This document shows positions 1 to 8,000 of a stretch of 10,206 nt of DNA, one piece after another. Source of the stretch: Methanosarcinaceae archaeon. GTDB taxonomy: Archaea > Halobacteriota > Methanosarcinia > Methanosarcinales > Methanosarcinaceae. Position 1 is the stretch's first letter, and each line of letters opens with the position of its first letter. The stretch lies in contig JAFGOO010000140.1 of the NCBI GenBank assembly GCA_016926455.1, forward strand, positions 1 to 10,206, read 5' to 3'. The translations under genes and the position numbers were made by a program. The notes beneath the pieces are model-generated. The model was given only the letters and a program-made list of their open reading frames with translations, was not told where the DNA came from and made no database searches.

Positions 1-30
1 ACTTCAGGAGAATTATCAATAGTTAGACGT

Positions 31-50
31 CTCATAAATCATGTTATGAG
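31..50. repeat. Small perfect inverted repeat
   Basis: CTCATAA (31-37) and TTATGAG (44-50) form a 7-bp stem with a 6-nt loop. It is followed by AT-rich sequence but no clear T-run, so it is not a convincing terminator. The rest of 1-125 shows no coding signal or recognisable RNA gene. Confidence 0.35.
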
Positions 51-149
51 CTTCATTATTAATAAATATTTATGTCGGCATGTATAGAAATATGAAGTGT
101 GGCAGATGATATTTTTGTTATTTGTTGATTTAACTTTTAAGCCGAAAAG

Positions 150-171
150 TCCCCTTTCGTAATATGGGGGA
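150..171 (+). repeat. Left-end hairpin of the first IS200/IS605 element
   Basis: TCCCC (150-154) pairs with GGGGA (167-171) around a 12-nt loop. It lies about 12 nt before the first recognisable tnpB codons, where the subterminal left-end hairpin of this family sits. Its role as a TnpA recognition hairpin is inferred from family architecture. Confidence 0.5.
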
Positions 172-183
172 TGAGAGGCGTAA

Positions 184-484
184 TATCCCAACAAAGAGCA
201 ACAAGAGCTTTTTATGAAACATATCGGTGCGTGTCGGTTACCTGTAATTGGGCTTTAGAAAACAAAATAAGAGCCTATGAAACGGAAAAACCTTATTAAA
301 AATAGGTCAATTCGAGCCATCGGCTAAAATCTGCAATATCTGTGGATTTCATAATAAAGAATTGACTTTGAAAGATAGAGATCGGCATTGTCCCGAATGC
401 AATACAGAACACGATATGGATATCAATGCTGCAATCAACATCAAGAAATTTGCACTCCAAAATCAAAATCTAATAACCGTTTGA
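184..484 (+). pseudogene. tnpB: tnpB relic with internal deletion and two frame changes
   Basis: Three frames must be joined to read it. Frame 1 (184-237) gives YPNKEQQELFMKHIGACR, the classic TnpB N-terminus. Frame 3 (246-290) continues it with NWALENKIRAYETEK. Frame 2 (about 284-484) gives the C-terminus: KIGQFEPSAK, a zinc finger with CNIC and CPEC pairs, then the RuvC-III segment DINAAINIKKFAL, ending at TGA 482-484. The roughly 250 residues that normally lie between, with the first two RuvC catalytic acids, are missing. The first frame change follows the CR of HIGACR. The second coincides with the deletion junction near 285-300. TnpB is an RNA-guided DNA nuclease in intact elements; this copy cannot make one. 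Family assignment is firm; the exact junctions are approximate. Confidence 0.88.
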
Positions 485-578
485 CACCTTCGGAACGAGG
501 GAAAGGGCTTGTGGACTTGTGAACGATGGTTCAAAGAATGAAGCAAGAAGCTCCATAAGTAAACGTGGAGTAGTTCAC
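485..578 (+). ncRNA. Remnant omegaRNA (reRNA) scaffold and right end of the first element
   Basis: Downstream of the tnpB stop is the conserved tail typical of archaeal IS200/IS605 elements: GGAACGAGGG, then GGCTTGTGGACTTGTG, then GAAGCAAGAAGC. It ends in a hairpin CTCCA (551-555) / TGGAG (566-570) followed by TAGTTCAC. In characterised elements this region is the 3' scaffold of the guide RNA used by TnpB, and the bases just after the right end act as guide. Whether this copy is transcribed cannot be told from the sequence. The last 39 nt (540-578) match in length and layout the hairpins at 844-882 and 9445-9483. Confidence 0.45.
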
Positions 579-626
579 ACAGATATTTCGGTGAAGAATC
601 ATGTTATCAAGTTGGAGTAAGAATAA

Positions 627-644
627 CACCGTTTTTAAACGGTG
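627..644. repeat. Tight perfect inverted repeat in intergenic sequence
   Basis: CACCGTTT (627-634) is the reverse complement of AAACGGTG (637-644), a perfect palindromic hairpin with a minimal loop. It lies between two transposon right ends in a 260-bp stretch (580-843) without a gene. It could be another IS-end relic or a terminator. An A7 run at 684-690 would be a T7 run on the minus strand, about 190 nt beyond the stop of the isomerase gene. No family could be assigned. Confidence 0.4.
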
Positions 645-843
645 GATGGCGTCAAATGTCTGTAGTCATAATATATCTCACATAAAAAAATATACAATAT
701 TATTACCCATTAGACTTGTTAGGTCTTGTAACTAATACCATTTTATATCAGTACATGTAAAAGCGAAGGATTTAGAAATGGAAAGCATTAGTGCAGCAAG
801 TTTCCGATTTAAAACCAATGGAAAACTCAGCAGGGTGTTCTTA

Positions 844-882
844 GAAGCAGTAAACCACCCTCTTAATAGTGTGGTAGTTCAC
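844..882 (+). repeat. Solitary IS200/IS605-type right end overlapping the isomerase stop codon
   Basis: This 39-nt segment starts GAAGCA and ends GTGGTAGTTCAC. It has the same length, the same leading GAAGCA and the same last nine bases as the right end at 540-578. ACCAC (854-858) pairs with GTGGT (871-875). Upstream bases (about 810-843) only weakly resemble the omegaRNA tail, and no tnpB coding sequence precedes it, so it is a solo end or a very small derivative. Its last bases TTCAC contain, on the minus strand, the TGA stop of the neighbouring isomerase gene (879-881). Confidence 0.62.
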
Positions 883-1610
883 TTACCCAGTATGCGATCA
901 AAGAGATGAGAGAAATCCTGTGGTGCTGTCAGGAACCTGAGCTTTCCGATATCATTTACAAGTTCATACATATCTTTTCCCTTGACAAAACCGAAATCAG
1001 AGTAATTTGCAGGCTTTAGATTCCTGATTACTGGTACATCTTCATATTTCGGATTTTTGATAAATCCTGTGTCAAGAAGGTAATAAACCCCTCCCATTAG
1101 TTCTTTTATTGGGTCGTAGACCGATGAAAAATCACGGCATACCCAGTTTGCCATTTTTAAGACCGCACTGGATTCATTTATGGTGATGTGACCATATCCA
1201 GGAGGAACGATTACATTATCACCTGCTTCTGCTTTAACGACAACGACATCCACTACTTTGCGGCCGTTAATTTTCTGCAGGAGGTAGGTGGCTTTTCCTT
1301 CGAGTACCTGATATACCTCTGTATATGACATGTCAGTTCCAGGCACTTCTGGATGGTAATGACCTGCGGTCTTGATATACTCACGTCCAAGCATGCTGGG
1401 TGGTATTATGGTAATGTCATACCTGAGATTATGTTCTTTGATAATTTTCAGATCTGCCTGAGACCTGTAGAGGTCCCGGTACATATAATACAATTCGATA
1501 TTTTTCGCAGATTTGAGCCAGTTTTTGTCATAAATAACATCATACATATCATGAAGCATTCTGACATCTGCTGACCTGACAATATCCCCGAAATTTAGTT
1601 TCAGTGTCAT
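879..1610 (-). CDS. pgi: Cupin-type glucose-6-phosphate isomerase (archaeal GPI)
   Basis: Predicted to interconvert glucose 6-phosphate and fructose 6-phosphate in the cytoplasm for glycolysis and gluconeogenesis. It is a metal-dependent cupin unrelated to the classical PGI fold. The 243-residue product carries TAGHYHPE (residues 81-88), YTEVYQVLEG (96-105) and VPPGYGHITIN (135-145). H84, H86, E98 and H141 fit the metal ligands of the Pyrococcus enzyme, though the HxH-to-Glu spacing is five residues longer. At 243 residues it is longer than the roughly 190-residue Pyrococcus protein, with a C-terminal extension after about residue 170. The ATG is supported by an AGAGGT ribosome site nine bases upstream. 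The stop codon TGA lies inside a transposon right end, and another right end sits about 50 bp upstream, so both borders are transposon-derived. Family is confident; whether the C-terminal tail was altered by the insertion is open. Confidence 0.9.
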   Translation of the reverse strand: MTLKLNFGDIVRSADVRMLHDMYDVIYDKNWLKSAKNIELYYMYRDLYRSQADLKIIKEHNLRYDITIIPPSMLGREYIKTAGHYHPEVPGTDMSYTEVYQVLEGKATYLLQKINGRKVVDVVVVKAEAGDNVIVPPGYGHITINESSAVLKMANWVCRDFSSVYDPIKELMGGVYYLLDTGFIKNPKYEDVPVIRNLKPANYSDFGFVKGKDMYELVNDIGKLRFLTAPQDFSHLFDRILGK

Positions 1611-1616
1611 TATTAT

Positions 1617-1622
1617 ACCTCT
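1617..1622 (-). promoter_or_regulatory. Ribosome binding site of the isomerase gene
   Basis: On the minus strand AGAGGT stands six bases before the ATG at 1610 and supports that start. No good TATA box is visible in the short gap to the transposon end at about 1650. Confidence 0.55.
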
Positions 1623-1669
1623 TGTCTAATTAGCTGAACCTGCCTTAGGTCCGGTCAGGCTGACGTACT

Positions 1670-1690
1670 CCCACGACTAAAGTTCGTGGG
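1670..1690 (-). repeat. Right-end hairpin of the second IS element
   Basis: CCCACGA (1670-1676) and TCGTGGG (1684-1690) form a perfect 7-bp stem with a 7-nt loop. It lies about 20 nt beyond the tnpB relic stop and is followed, on the minus strand, by AGTACGTCAG. This is the 3' structure of an omegaRNA-type right end. It sits about 60 bp upstream of the isomerase start. Confidence 0.65.
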
Positions 1691-1709
1691 GTTCTATGGT
1701 TAGCTACTT

Positions 1710-2110
1710 TCAAGCCATTGCCACTTTAGGGACATCAGTGTTCCCTTTCAGCACATCACTTTCCGTACTGAATCGAACTATGTTTGTAGATAATGCAATA
1801 TTGAAAGCTGCATTAACGTCTGTATGTTCAACGTGTTAGCAATCAGGACACTCAAAGTTTTTACCATTCCTGTTACCTATATGACTGCACCTACTACATT
1901 TTTTGGAAGTGTATTTTGGGTCGATATAAGCGATAGGTACTCCAGGCAACTTGGACTTATATTCTATCATCGTTTGTAGCTGATAGAAAGACCAACTGTT
2001 CAAAGAGTATCGGAATGATCTAAAATGCTTTTTGTTGTTCCATATGCCTTTTAGTTCTTCAATAATTCATCGGAAATATTACCAACAGATTCACAATAAT
2101 AGCTCCGTGT
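1710..2110 (-). pseudogene. tnpB: tnpB relic, C-terminal part with in-frame stop and frameshift
   Basis: Reading the minus strand gives IEELKGIWNNKKHFRSF (start near 2063; the Glu is the likely RuvC-II residue). Then come LNSWSFYQLQTMIEYKSKLPG, IAYIDPKYTSKKCSRCS and NFECPDC, then an in-frame TAA (1836-1838) where a Gly codon is usual. HVEHTDVNAAFNIAL (RuvC-III Asp) and a tail ending at TGA 1710-1712 follow. A TGA at 2067-2069 and a change of frame interrupt the reading further upstream, where EHGAIIV and then GNISDELL can be picked out in different frames. The N-terminal half is absent. The zinc-finger pairs CSRC and CPDC remain. This is a dead TnpB nuclease gene. Confidence 0.85.
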
Positions 2111-2287
2111 TCATAATGTAGGAATGATGATGTACGATTCATCCCATGTCTAAAAAACATAGGCTTTCTCCACTCATGCACCCCATTAGTCGTAAAAATG
2201 CACCTCCAATACATTTTTTAGCATTATTCAATTGGATGCGTTATTATATTAAATTATAGTATTGTTATACCGAAATTTGAACATAAT
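2111..2287. other. Intergenic stretch without recognisable gene
   Basis: AT-rich sequence between the second tnpB relic and the end of uvrC. No conserved coding signal, RNA gene or strong hairpin is visible, and no T-run of five or more lies on the minus strand just after the uvrC stop. It may contain the eroded N-terminal half or left end of the IS element. Confidence 0.5.
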
Positions 2288-4078
2288 TTATTTTTTTAAA
2301 TGTTCTACTATCCGCTCGGCGAGATGTTTGTTGATACCTTTTACCTGCATCAAATCCTCAACTGATGCGTTCCGGATCCTGTCAACAGACCCGAAATGCT
2401 CAAGAAGTGCGCCCTTTTTGAGTTTACCAATTCCGGGGATGGCGTCAAGTTCCGAGTGTGTCAGTCTTGCCGTTCGCTTCCGCCTGTGTGACGCTACTGC
2501 GAATCTGTGTGCTTCGTCCCGTATCTGTATGAGAAGTTTAAGGGCACCTGATGTGTACGGAAGGATTATTACTCCACATGCTTCCTTTTTTGATGTAATG
2601 ATATGCTCATGCCGCTTTGCAAGACCGATGAGCGGGATATCCAGAGTCAGTTCCTTCAGTGACCTCTGCGCAGCGCTTACCTGCCCGGGTCCCCCGTCAA
2701 TAAGTATCATGTCCGGCAGGGGTTCTTGCTCTCTCACAAGACGCGCATACCTGCGTGAGACAACCTCTGCGATCATTGCAAAATCATCCATACCCGTAAC
2801 AGTCTTGATATTGAACTGCCTGTACTCACTTTTCACTGGCAGACCGTTTTCAAAGACCACCATCGAGCCGACAGAATCACTACCTGATATGGTGGAAATA
2901 TCAAATGCTTCGATGTGGTGGGGCAGTGAACCAAGGGAAAGGACTTCTTTTAGCTGGTTAAGTGCCTCGAGGGCAGATTCATAGGGCTCGCCCTTTAATT
3001 GCGCATGTTTCATGGACATTTCGGCGTTCTTGGCAGCCATGTCTAGGATTTTTCGCTTATCTCCTTTCCCCGGCACATGAATGCGGACATGTCTACCGCT
3101 TTTGCTTTCAAGCCACTGCATGATAAGTTCTTTTTCCGGGATCTCGTACTGTACCGCGATCTCAGGAGGAACAGGTGAATTCTGATAATACTGCTTGATA
3201 AACTCAGATAGAGCCTCTGGAATTTCTTCACTGCTGCGTTTGAGTGCAAAATCTGCCTTGCCCACGAGACTTCCGTTCCTGATGTAGAACAGTTGCACAT
3301 AAACGGTATTTTCGTCTTCTGCTGCTGCTATCACATCCCGGTCATCTGTCCCTGCGGTTGCTGTCTGCTGGCGTGAGAGGTTTTTGATTGCATCTATGTT
3401 GTCACGCACCATGGCAGCAGCCTCATATTCCTGTGCCTCTGCAAGGTTATACATTTTCTCTTCCAGTTCTTTTAACAGCCCTGCAGTGTCCCCTTCTAGA
3501 AACCGGACAGCACGCATGACTTCCATTTTGTATTCTTCTTCACTGATTACCCCGATACAGGGTCCAGGACAGCGCTTAATATGGAAGTTCAGGCAGGGGC
3601 GCGATGCACTGCCATTGATTGGCTTCCTGCACTGCCGTATCCCGAATATCTTGGAGATGATATCAAGTGTCCTCCTGATAGGTTTTACACTGGTGTAAGG
3701 ACCAAAATAGAGGGCACCGTCCATTAACCTGCGGCGTGTCAGGTATATTCTGGGAAACCTAGAATTGATTGTGACCTTTAGATAAGGATAGCGCTTATCG
3801 TCTTTTAATTGGACATTGTAGCGGGGCCTGTGATTTTTTATCAGGTTTGCTTCAAGGACAAGTGCATCAACTTCCGAGTCCGTGATTATGTATTCTAGGT
3901 CAGCAATGTGCATAACCATTGTCCGTGTCTTTGATGACAGGTATTTCTGGTTCTGAAAATACTGGCGCACCCTTTTTTTAAGGGAACGTGCCTTTCCGAC
4001 ATATATCACGTTGTCAGATTCGTCTTTCATCAGGTAGACACCTGGTGATTCTGGTATCCGGGAGAGATCGAGAGTCAT
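2288..4078 (-). CDS. uvrC: Excinuclease ABC subunit C (UvrC)
   Basis: Makes the dual incisions either side of a DNA lesion after UvrA/UvrB recognition in nucleotide excision repair. Numbered from the GTG at 4084, the protein shows a GIY-YIG nuclease domain (PGVYLM 14-19, YVGKA 28-32, LVLEANLIK with E79). A four-cysteine cluster follows (C152, C164, C172, C176), which fits the iron-sulfur site described for E. coli UvrC. A UvrB-binding UVR helix pair lies at about 200-236. The RNase H-like nuclease domain has D395 in FDIS, D463 in IDGGPGQ and H527 in EAHRFA. Tandem helix-hairpin-helix motifs lie at 545-597 (IPGIGK, VKGINK). Length is normal (596-598 aa). I prefer the ATG at 4078 because AGGTGG (4081-4086) is a ribosome site for it, while the upstream GTG has none. 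The gene lies 42 bp after the hydrolase gene. No uvrA or uvrB is in the window. Confidence 0.96.
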   Translation of the reverse strand: MTLDLSRIPESPGVYLMKDESDNVIYVGKARSLKKRVRQYFQNQKYLSSKTRTMVMHIADLEYIITDSEVDALVLEANLIKNHRPRYNVQLKDDKRYPYLKVTINSRFPRIYLTRRRLMDGALYFGPYTSVKPIRRTLDIISKIFGIRQCRKPINGSASRPCLNFHIKRCPGPCIGVISEEEYKMEVMRAVRFLEGDTAGLLKELEEKMYNLAEAQEYEAAAMVRDNIDAIKNLSRQQTATAGTDDRDVIAAAEDENTVYVQLFYIRNGSLVGKADFALKRSSEEIPEALSEFIKQYYQNSPVPPEIAVQYEIPEKELIMQWLESKSGRHVRIHVPGKGDKRKILDMAAKNAEMSMKHAQLKGEPYESALEALNQLKEVLSLGSLPHHIEAFDISTISGSDSVGSMVVFENGLPVKSEYRQFNIKTVTGMDDFAMIAEVVSRRYARLVREQEPLPDMILIDGGPGQVSAAQRSLKELTLDIPLIGLAKRHEHIITSKKEACGVIILPYTSGALKLLIQIRDEAHRFAVASHRRKRTARLTHSELDAIPGIGKLKKGALLEHFGSVDRIRNASVEDLMQVKGINKHLAERIVEHLKK

Positions 4079-4080
4079 TT

Positions 4081-4086
4081 CCACCT
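4081..4086 (-). promoter_or_regulatory. Ribosome binding site that decides the uvrC start
   Basis: AGGTGG on the minus strand pairs with the archaeal 16S tail and lies just before the ATG at 4078. It overlaps the alternative GTG (4082-4084), which therefore looks like part of the ribosome site rather than the start. Confidence 0.5.
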
Positions 4087-4120
4087 AATTTTCCATTAAT
4101 ATCTTCAAATTAACTCTAAA

Positions 4121-4918
4121 TTACTCATCATTTCCTTCGCTCAATTCTTCCTTTAGAATCTCGAAAAACATTTCCCTTGCGTTTTGTTCGAGCCAGGGAT
4201 AATGCCCGCAGTTCTTTAACAGGATGGTCCGAAAATCGTTAAGAACATGGAATAACGGTTTTTCTACTCCTTCAAAAGGATGGGGGTCGTAGTCGCCATG
4301 GACTGCGACTACGGGGCACAGAATATGTTTTCCAAGTTTCAGTAATTTATCACTCTGTCTTAGCTTGTTGGCTTCATTCCAAACACATTGAAATATGTCA
4401 TAATTGAAATCCATGTATTCGGCATGTAGAGGTAGAGGGTTGAAAGAATCAACTTTGAACATCAACTCATCAAATTTAGCAAAGATTGCATTCCTGTTGT
4501 TAGCATCAGGGTCGTTCAGGGCTTCGTTCAATGCATAAAGTTTTGAAATTTTTTCTTCACCGAGGCGGATTAACCGAGTTTCCATTATTCTTGGAGCATA
4601 TTTTTGCTCGAAGGGACCACTTCCAATGATTATGAGTTTTCTTACATATCTAGGATGATGGGCTGCAAAAATAAAGCTTAACCACGCTCCCCAAGAATGA
4701 CCGACCAATTTTACAGGGAAGTCTCCATGCTTTTCCAGAATGGCCTGCAATTCATGGATCTGCCCGTCAATGGATGCAAGTGTTTGAATGGGTTCTAAAA
4801 TACCACATTCATGAGTCAGTTCCCGTGCCATCGGTGCCAGTTCCCCTGCCGCGCCTGGACCACCGTGAATGACGGCAACAGAAAAAGGCGGCCTTCCATA
4901 TTTCCTTGGATTTTCCAT
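4121..4918 (-). CDS. Alpha/beta hydrolase, proline-iminopeptidase-like
   Basis: A 265-residue cytoplasmic alpha/beta-hydrolase-fold protein without signal peptide. The oxyanion motif HGGPG (18-22), the nucleophile elbow GHSWG (S75), the acid in HGDYDPHP (D211) and the His in NCGHYPW (H239) give a complete Ser-Asp-His triad. A helical lid is likely at about 105-190. HGGPG and GHSWG are typical of the proline iminopeptidase group, but the same motifs occur in esterases and other hydrolases, so the substrate cannot be named. It is upstream of uvrC on the same strand with a short gap, so the two are probably one transcription unit; a shared role is not implied. No Shine-Dalgarno site is evident before the ATG, which may mean leaderless translation. 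Confidence 0.85.
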   Translation of the reverse strand: MENPRKYGRPPFSVAVIHGGPGAAGELAPMARELTHECGILEPIQTLASIDGQIHELQAILEKHGDFPVKLVGHSWGAWLSFIFAAHHPRYVRKLIIIGSGPFEQKYAPRIMETRLIRLGEEKISKLYALNEALNDPDANNRNAIFAKFDELMFKVDSFNPLPLHAEYMDFNYDIFQCVWNEANKLRQSDKLLKLGKHILCPVVAVHGDYDPHPFEGVEKPLFHVLNDFRTILLKNCGHYPWLEQNAREMFFEILKEELSEGNDE

Positions 4919-4991
4919 GTTTGATATCAGATTTCATTTTAGTTGAGAGTTTTGCATATTCAATAAGTTCAAACAATTTCGAAGTTTAAGC

Positions 4992-5002
4992 AAAGTATAT
5001 AC
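4992..5002 (+). promoter_or_regulatory. Candidate TATA box of the macroglobulin gene
   Basis: GTATATAC (4995-5002), preceded by the A-rich AAGCAAA, resembles an archaeal BRE/TATA pair. A start about 25 bp downstream would leave a leader of about 55 nt before the ATG at 5081. The 162-bp divergent gap 4919-5080 should also hold the hydrolase promoter, for which I see no convincing box. Confidence 0.4.
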
Positions 5003-5067
5003 TAAATAATTGCCAAGCTTCCTTTAGAAATCCAATCAGATCTAACCTGAACATACAGGAATAGAAA

Positions 5068-5073
5068 AGGGGA
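5068..5073 (+). promoter_or_regulatory. Ribosome binding site of the macroglobulin gene
   Basis: AGGGGA lies seven bases before the ATG at 5081. It supports this start, which also places a complete signal peptide at the N-terminus. Confidence 0.5.
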
Positions 5074-5080
5074 CAATCCA

Positions 5081-8000
5081 ATGAAAACAAAACCACGACA
5101 ATCAAGGTCATATTTATCCAAATTGTATATATCGATACTGCTTGTAGCATCAATCTTATTTTCAGGATGTGTCGGTCCCGATAGTACCAATGAAACAATG
5201 TCTGAGGGGGCTTCAAAAGGCTTGGTGATTCCGTGCTCGGAAGACCTCTCTGCACAGGGTGACGAGTTCCTAATACTTGCACCAAAGATGCTCTTCTCAG
5301 GCGGTGAGAGTTCCGTGACAATGGCCGCATTTGCAAACCGTCATCCTGTTACGCGGTGCATACAATATAAGCTCATAGACGAGGATAACAACGAAATACC
5401 ACTCCTTCAAGCCTCCACAGGCGAATCAGGCCATTCAGTGGCATCCTTTGTAGTACCTGCGCTTGTAGAGGGAAGATATGTACTGAATGCTGAACCTGTG
5501 GGTTCTGACATCGAGTTCAAGACTGTGGTAGAGGTAGTAAAGGGGAATCCCATATTCATCGAAACAGACAAACCCATCTATAAACCCGGACAGACCATTC
5601 ATGGGCGCATTCTTATCCTGAATAACAATCTTTTGCCTGTGGAACAGGACCTAACGGTTGAGATTACGGACGCTAAAGGAATCAAGGTGTTCAAAGAGGA
5701 ACTTATATCCAACGAATACGGCGTTGCATCCTTCGATCTGCCACTGGCATCTGAACTGAACCTTGGCACATGGAAGATAAAGGCAACATCAGGCTCTTCA
5801 GCTTCTGTTGTGGATATACGGATCGAGAAGTACGTCCTGCCAAAGTTCAACGTGGACGTCACAACACCAAAGGACTGGTTTCTTGTCTCTGAAGATATAA
5901 CAGGTACTGTATCTGCCGACTACTTCTTTGGGAAAGAGGTCGATGGCGAGGTTACTATCGAAGCTTCACGATATGTAGGGACATGGGAAGAATATGCAAC
6001 ATTCAGTTCATCCCTTGAGGACGGCTCTGTGGAATTTGAGCTTCCGCCTGTGGGATACGTAGCCGGTACCTACGGAGCAGGCGTTCAGGGTAGTCTCATG
6101 ATCAACATCACGGTCACGGATACAGGAAGCCACAGCGAGAAGTACACAAAACTGCTGACCATATCCGAATCACCGGTAATAATGCAGCTTATTCCCGAAT
6201 CCAGTGTAATAAAACCTGAAATGCCACTTCAGGTGCTTGTTGTTACAAAAGACCCTGACGGGAACCCTGTGGATTCCATGGTAGAACTGACGATAGAGTT
6301 CAGGAACGAGGACTACCGGGGCACAAAGAAAGACATGAGCGTAGATACTGAAAACGGCGCTGCTCTTGTATCTCTTGATGTGCCGGATGATGCCACAAAC
6401 CTGTATATCCATGCAATTACAGTAGAAGGGGATTCACAGGCCTATATGTCCCTTAATGCTGCATATTCTCCCAGTTCAAGTTTCATCCATCTCAGCCAGA
6501 CCAGCGACGGTGTACCTGAAGTGGGTGGAAAGATATCGTTTACGGTATATTCCACAAATTCTGGTACAGTTTTCTATGATGTTGTTGCGAACGGAAGAAC
6601 TGTCTATTCTGCAACAAGCAGCCAGCGTGATATCACTATTCCTGTGACACCTCAGATGAGCCCGCAGGCAAAGATTGTTGCATATATGATCAATCCCAAC
6701 AGCGAGGTGTCGGCAGACGCCCTGCCTTTCGATGTTCAGTTCGCAACTCAGGTGGATCTTGATGCGGATTTTGACAAAGAGGAAGTAACACCTGGCGATG
6801 ACGTGTCCGTTGACTTCAATGCAGGAAATCAGTCCATGATCGGTTTTTCCATCGTTGATGAATCTGTGTATGCACTGAGCGAAGGGAGGCTCAACCTGAA
6901 ACAGGTATTCGATGAACTGGAACGCCGTTTCATGGAACCTCAGGCTGAAGCACACCCCGCCCCTTCATGGTACCGTCAGGGCGCGTATGATGTCATGGAA
7001 AGTGCCGGAATGGTAGTACTTGCATCTCCAGGTATCAGTGTTCCGCAGGCTGAAGTGGAATGGATTGAAGATGGGATGGACTTTGCCGAAATGGCAATGG
7101 AGGCAGAAGCAAACGGTATAGTACCTCCGCGTGCACAACAAATAGAGCAAAAGTCTGTAGTTGATGAGGAGAATATGGCAATAGCAGGCGAAGAGCCGCT
7201 GGCAGAAGTGCAGAGAATGCGCCAGTTCTTCCCTGAGACATGGGTATGGATGCCGGATCTACTGACAGATGAGGATGGACGTGCCCATCTCGACCTTACA
7301 GCACCTGACAGCATCACCACATGGCGGATGCATGCGGTATCATCTGGTCCTTCAGGTATCGGGATATCGGAAGCAGACCTAAAGGTTTTCCAGCAGTTTT
7401 TTCTTGATCCAGAACTTCCCTATGCAGTGACACGCGGAGAGGAGTTCCCAGTAACAGTGCAGGTCTACAACTACCTCGATACTCCACAGGATGTGCGCCT
7501 GACACTGTCCGGAGCAGACTGGTTCGAACTGGTCGGTGATAGCCGCCAAGAAGTGTCTGTGGATGCGAACAGTGTGAACCATGTGAGTTTCACAATCAAA
7601 CCCACAGATATCGGGATCAAGACCATCGAGATTACTGCACAGACACCCACAAAGGCTGATGCTGTAAAGAAGGAGATAATCGTCGAAGCCGAAGGTACTG
7701 AACGGGAGATCGTGGAAAACGGAATCCTGAAGGCTGGAAGTGTCGAGTTGGACCCCCGGCTTCCTGTTGGTATCGTAGATGATTCCGGGAAGATTCTGGT
7801 GAGCTTCACACCTAGCATCGTGGCACAGACCATAAGTGGTGTGGACAGTCTTCTTGCTATACCTTTCGGGTGTGGTGAGCAGAATATGATCCTTTTCGCA
7901 CCTGATGTGGAGATACTGCGATATATCAAGGCGACGGGGCAGGACAATCCAGAAATCCAAGCAAAGGCTGAGATGTTTATAATTACAGGATACCAACGCG

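Larger units (their letters stand above)
130..578 (+). mobile_element. Collapsed IS200/IS605-family element with left end, tnpB relic and right end
   Basis: About 450 bp retain the order of a tnpB-only IS200/IS605 (IS1341-like) element. There is a left-end hairpin (150-171), the first codons of tnpB (184-290), the last codons of tnpB (about 284-484), the conserved untranslated tail (485-540) and a right-end hairpin ending in GTAGTTCAC (540-578). Most of the middle of tnpB is gone. No tnpA (Y1 transposase) is present, so the element cannot move by itself. The right limit is fairly well fixed by matching ends elsewhere in the window. The left limit is approximate: it probably follows the TTTAAC around 130-135, which could be the target or TAM-like motif. 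No target-site duplication is expected for this family. Confidence 0.72.
1650..2110 (-). mobile_element. Second decayed IS200/IS605 (IS1341-type) element, different subfamily
   Basis: A minus-strand tnpB relic (1710 to about 2110) is followed by a right end with a perfect hairpin (1670-1690) and the terminal sequence GAGTACGTCAG, typical of another group of archaeal IS200/IS605 elements. Its right end differs from the GTAGTTCAC ends elsewhere in the window, so it is an independent insertion. No left end was found upstream of about 2110, and no tnpA. The element points toward the isomerase gene. Confidence 0.72.

Noticed and set aside
130..882. Domesticated TnpB-derived repressor (TldR-like)
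   Set aside because: Both tnpB copies in the window are broken by deletions, frameshifts or stops, so neither can encode a working RNA-binding protein.
778..909. 43-codon frame (start MESISAASF) with a GAAGGA-like site upstream
   Set aside because: It runs through the solo right end and into the antisense of the isomerase gene; the sequence is better explained as a transposon-end relic.
1353..1574. 73-codon plus-strand frame
   Set aside because: Antisense to the conserved cupin metal-binding part of the isomerase gene and without its own signals.
2262..2984. Long open frame on the plus strand opposite uvrC
   Set aside because: It is fully antisense to a clear uvrC reading frame with conserved motifs, and its own translation shows no family features.
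4082..4084. GTG as the uvrC start
   Set aside because: It sits within the AGGTGG ribosome site of the ATG two codons later and has no ribosome site of its own.
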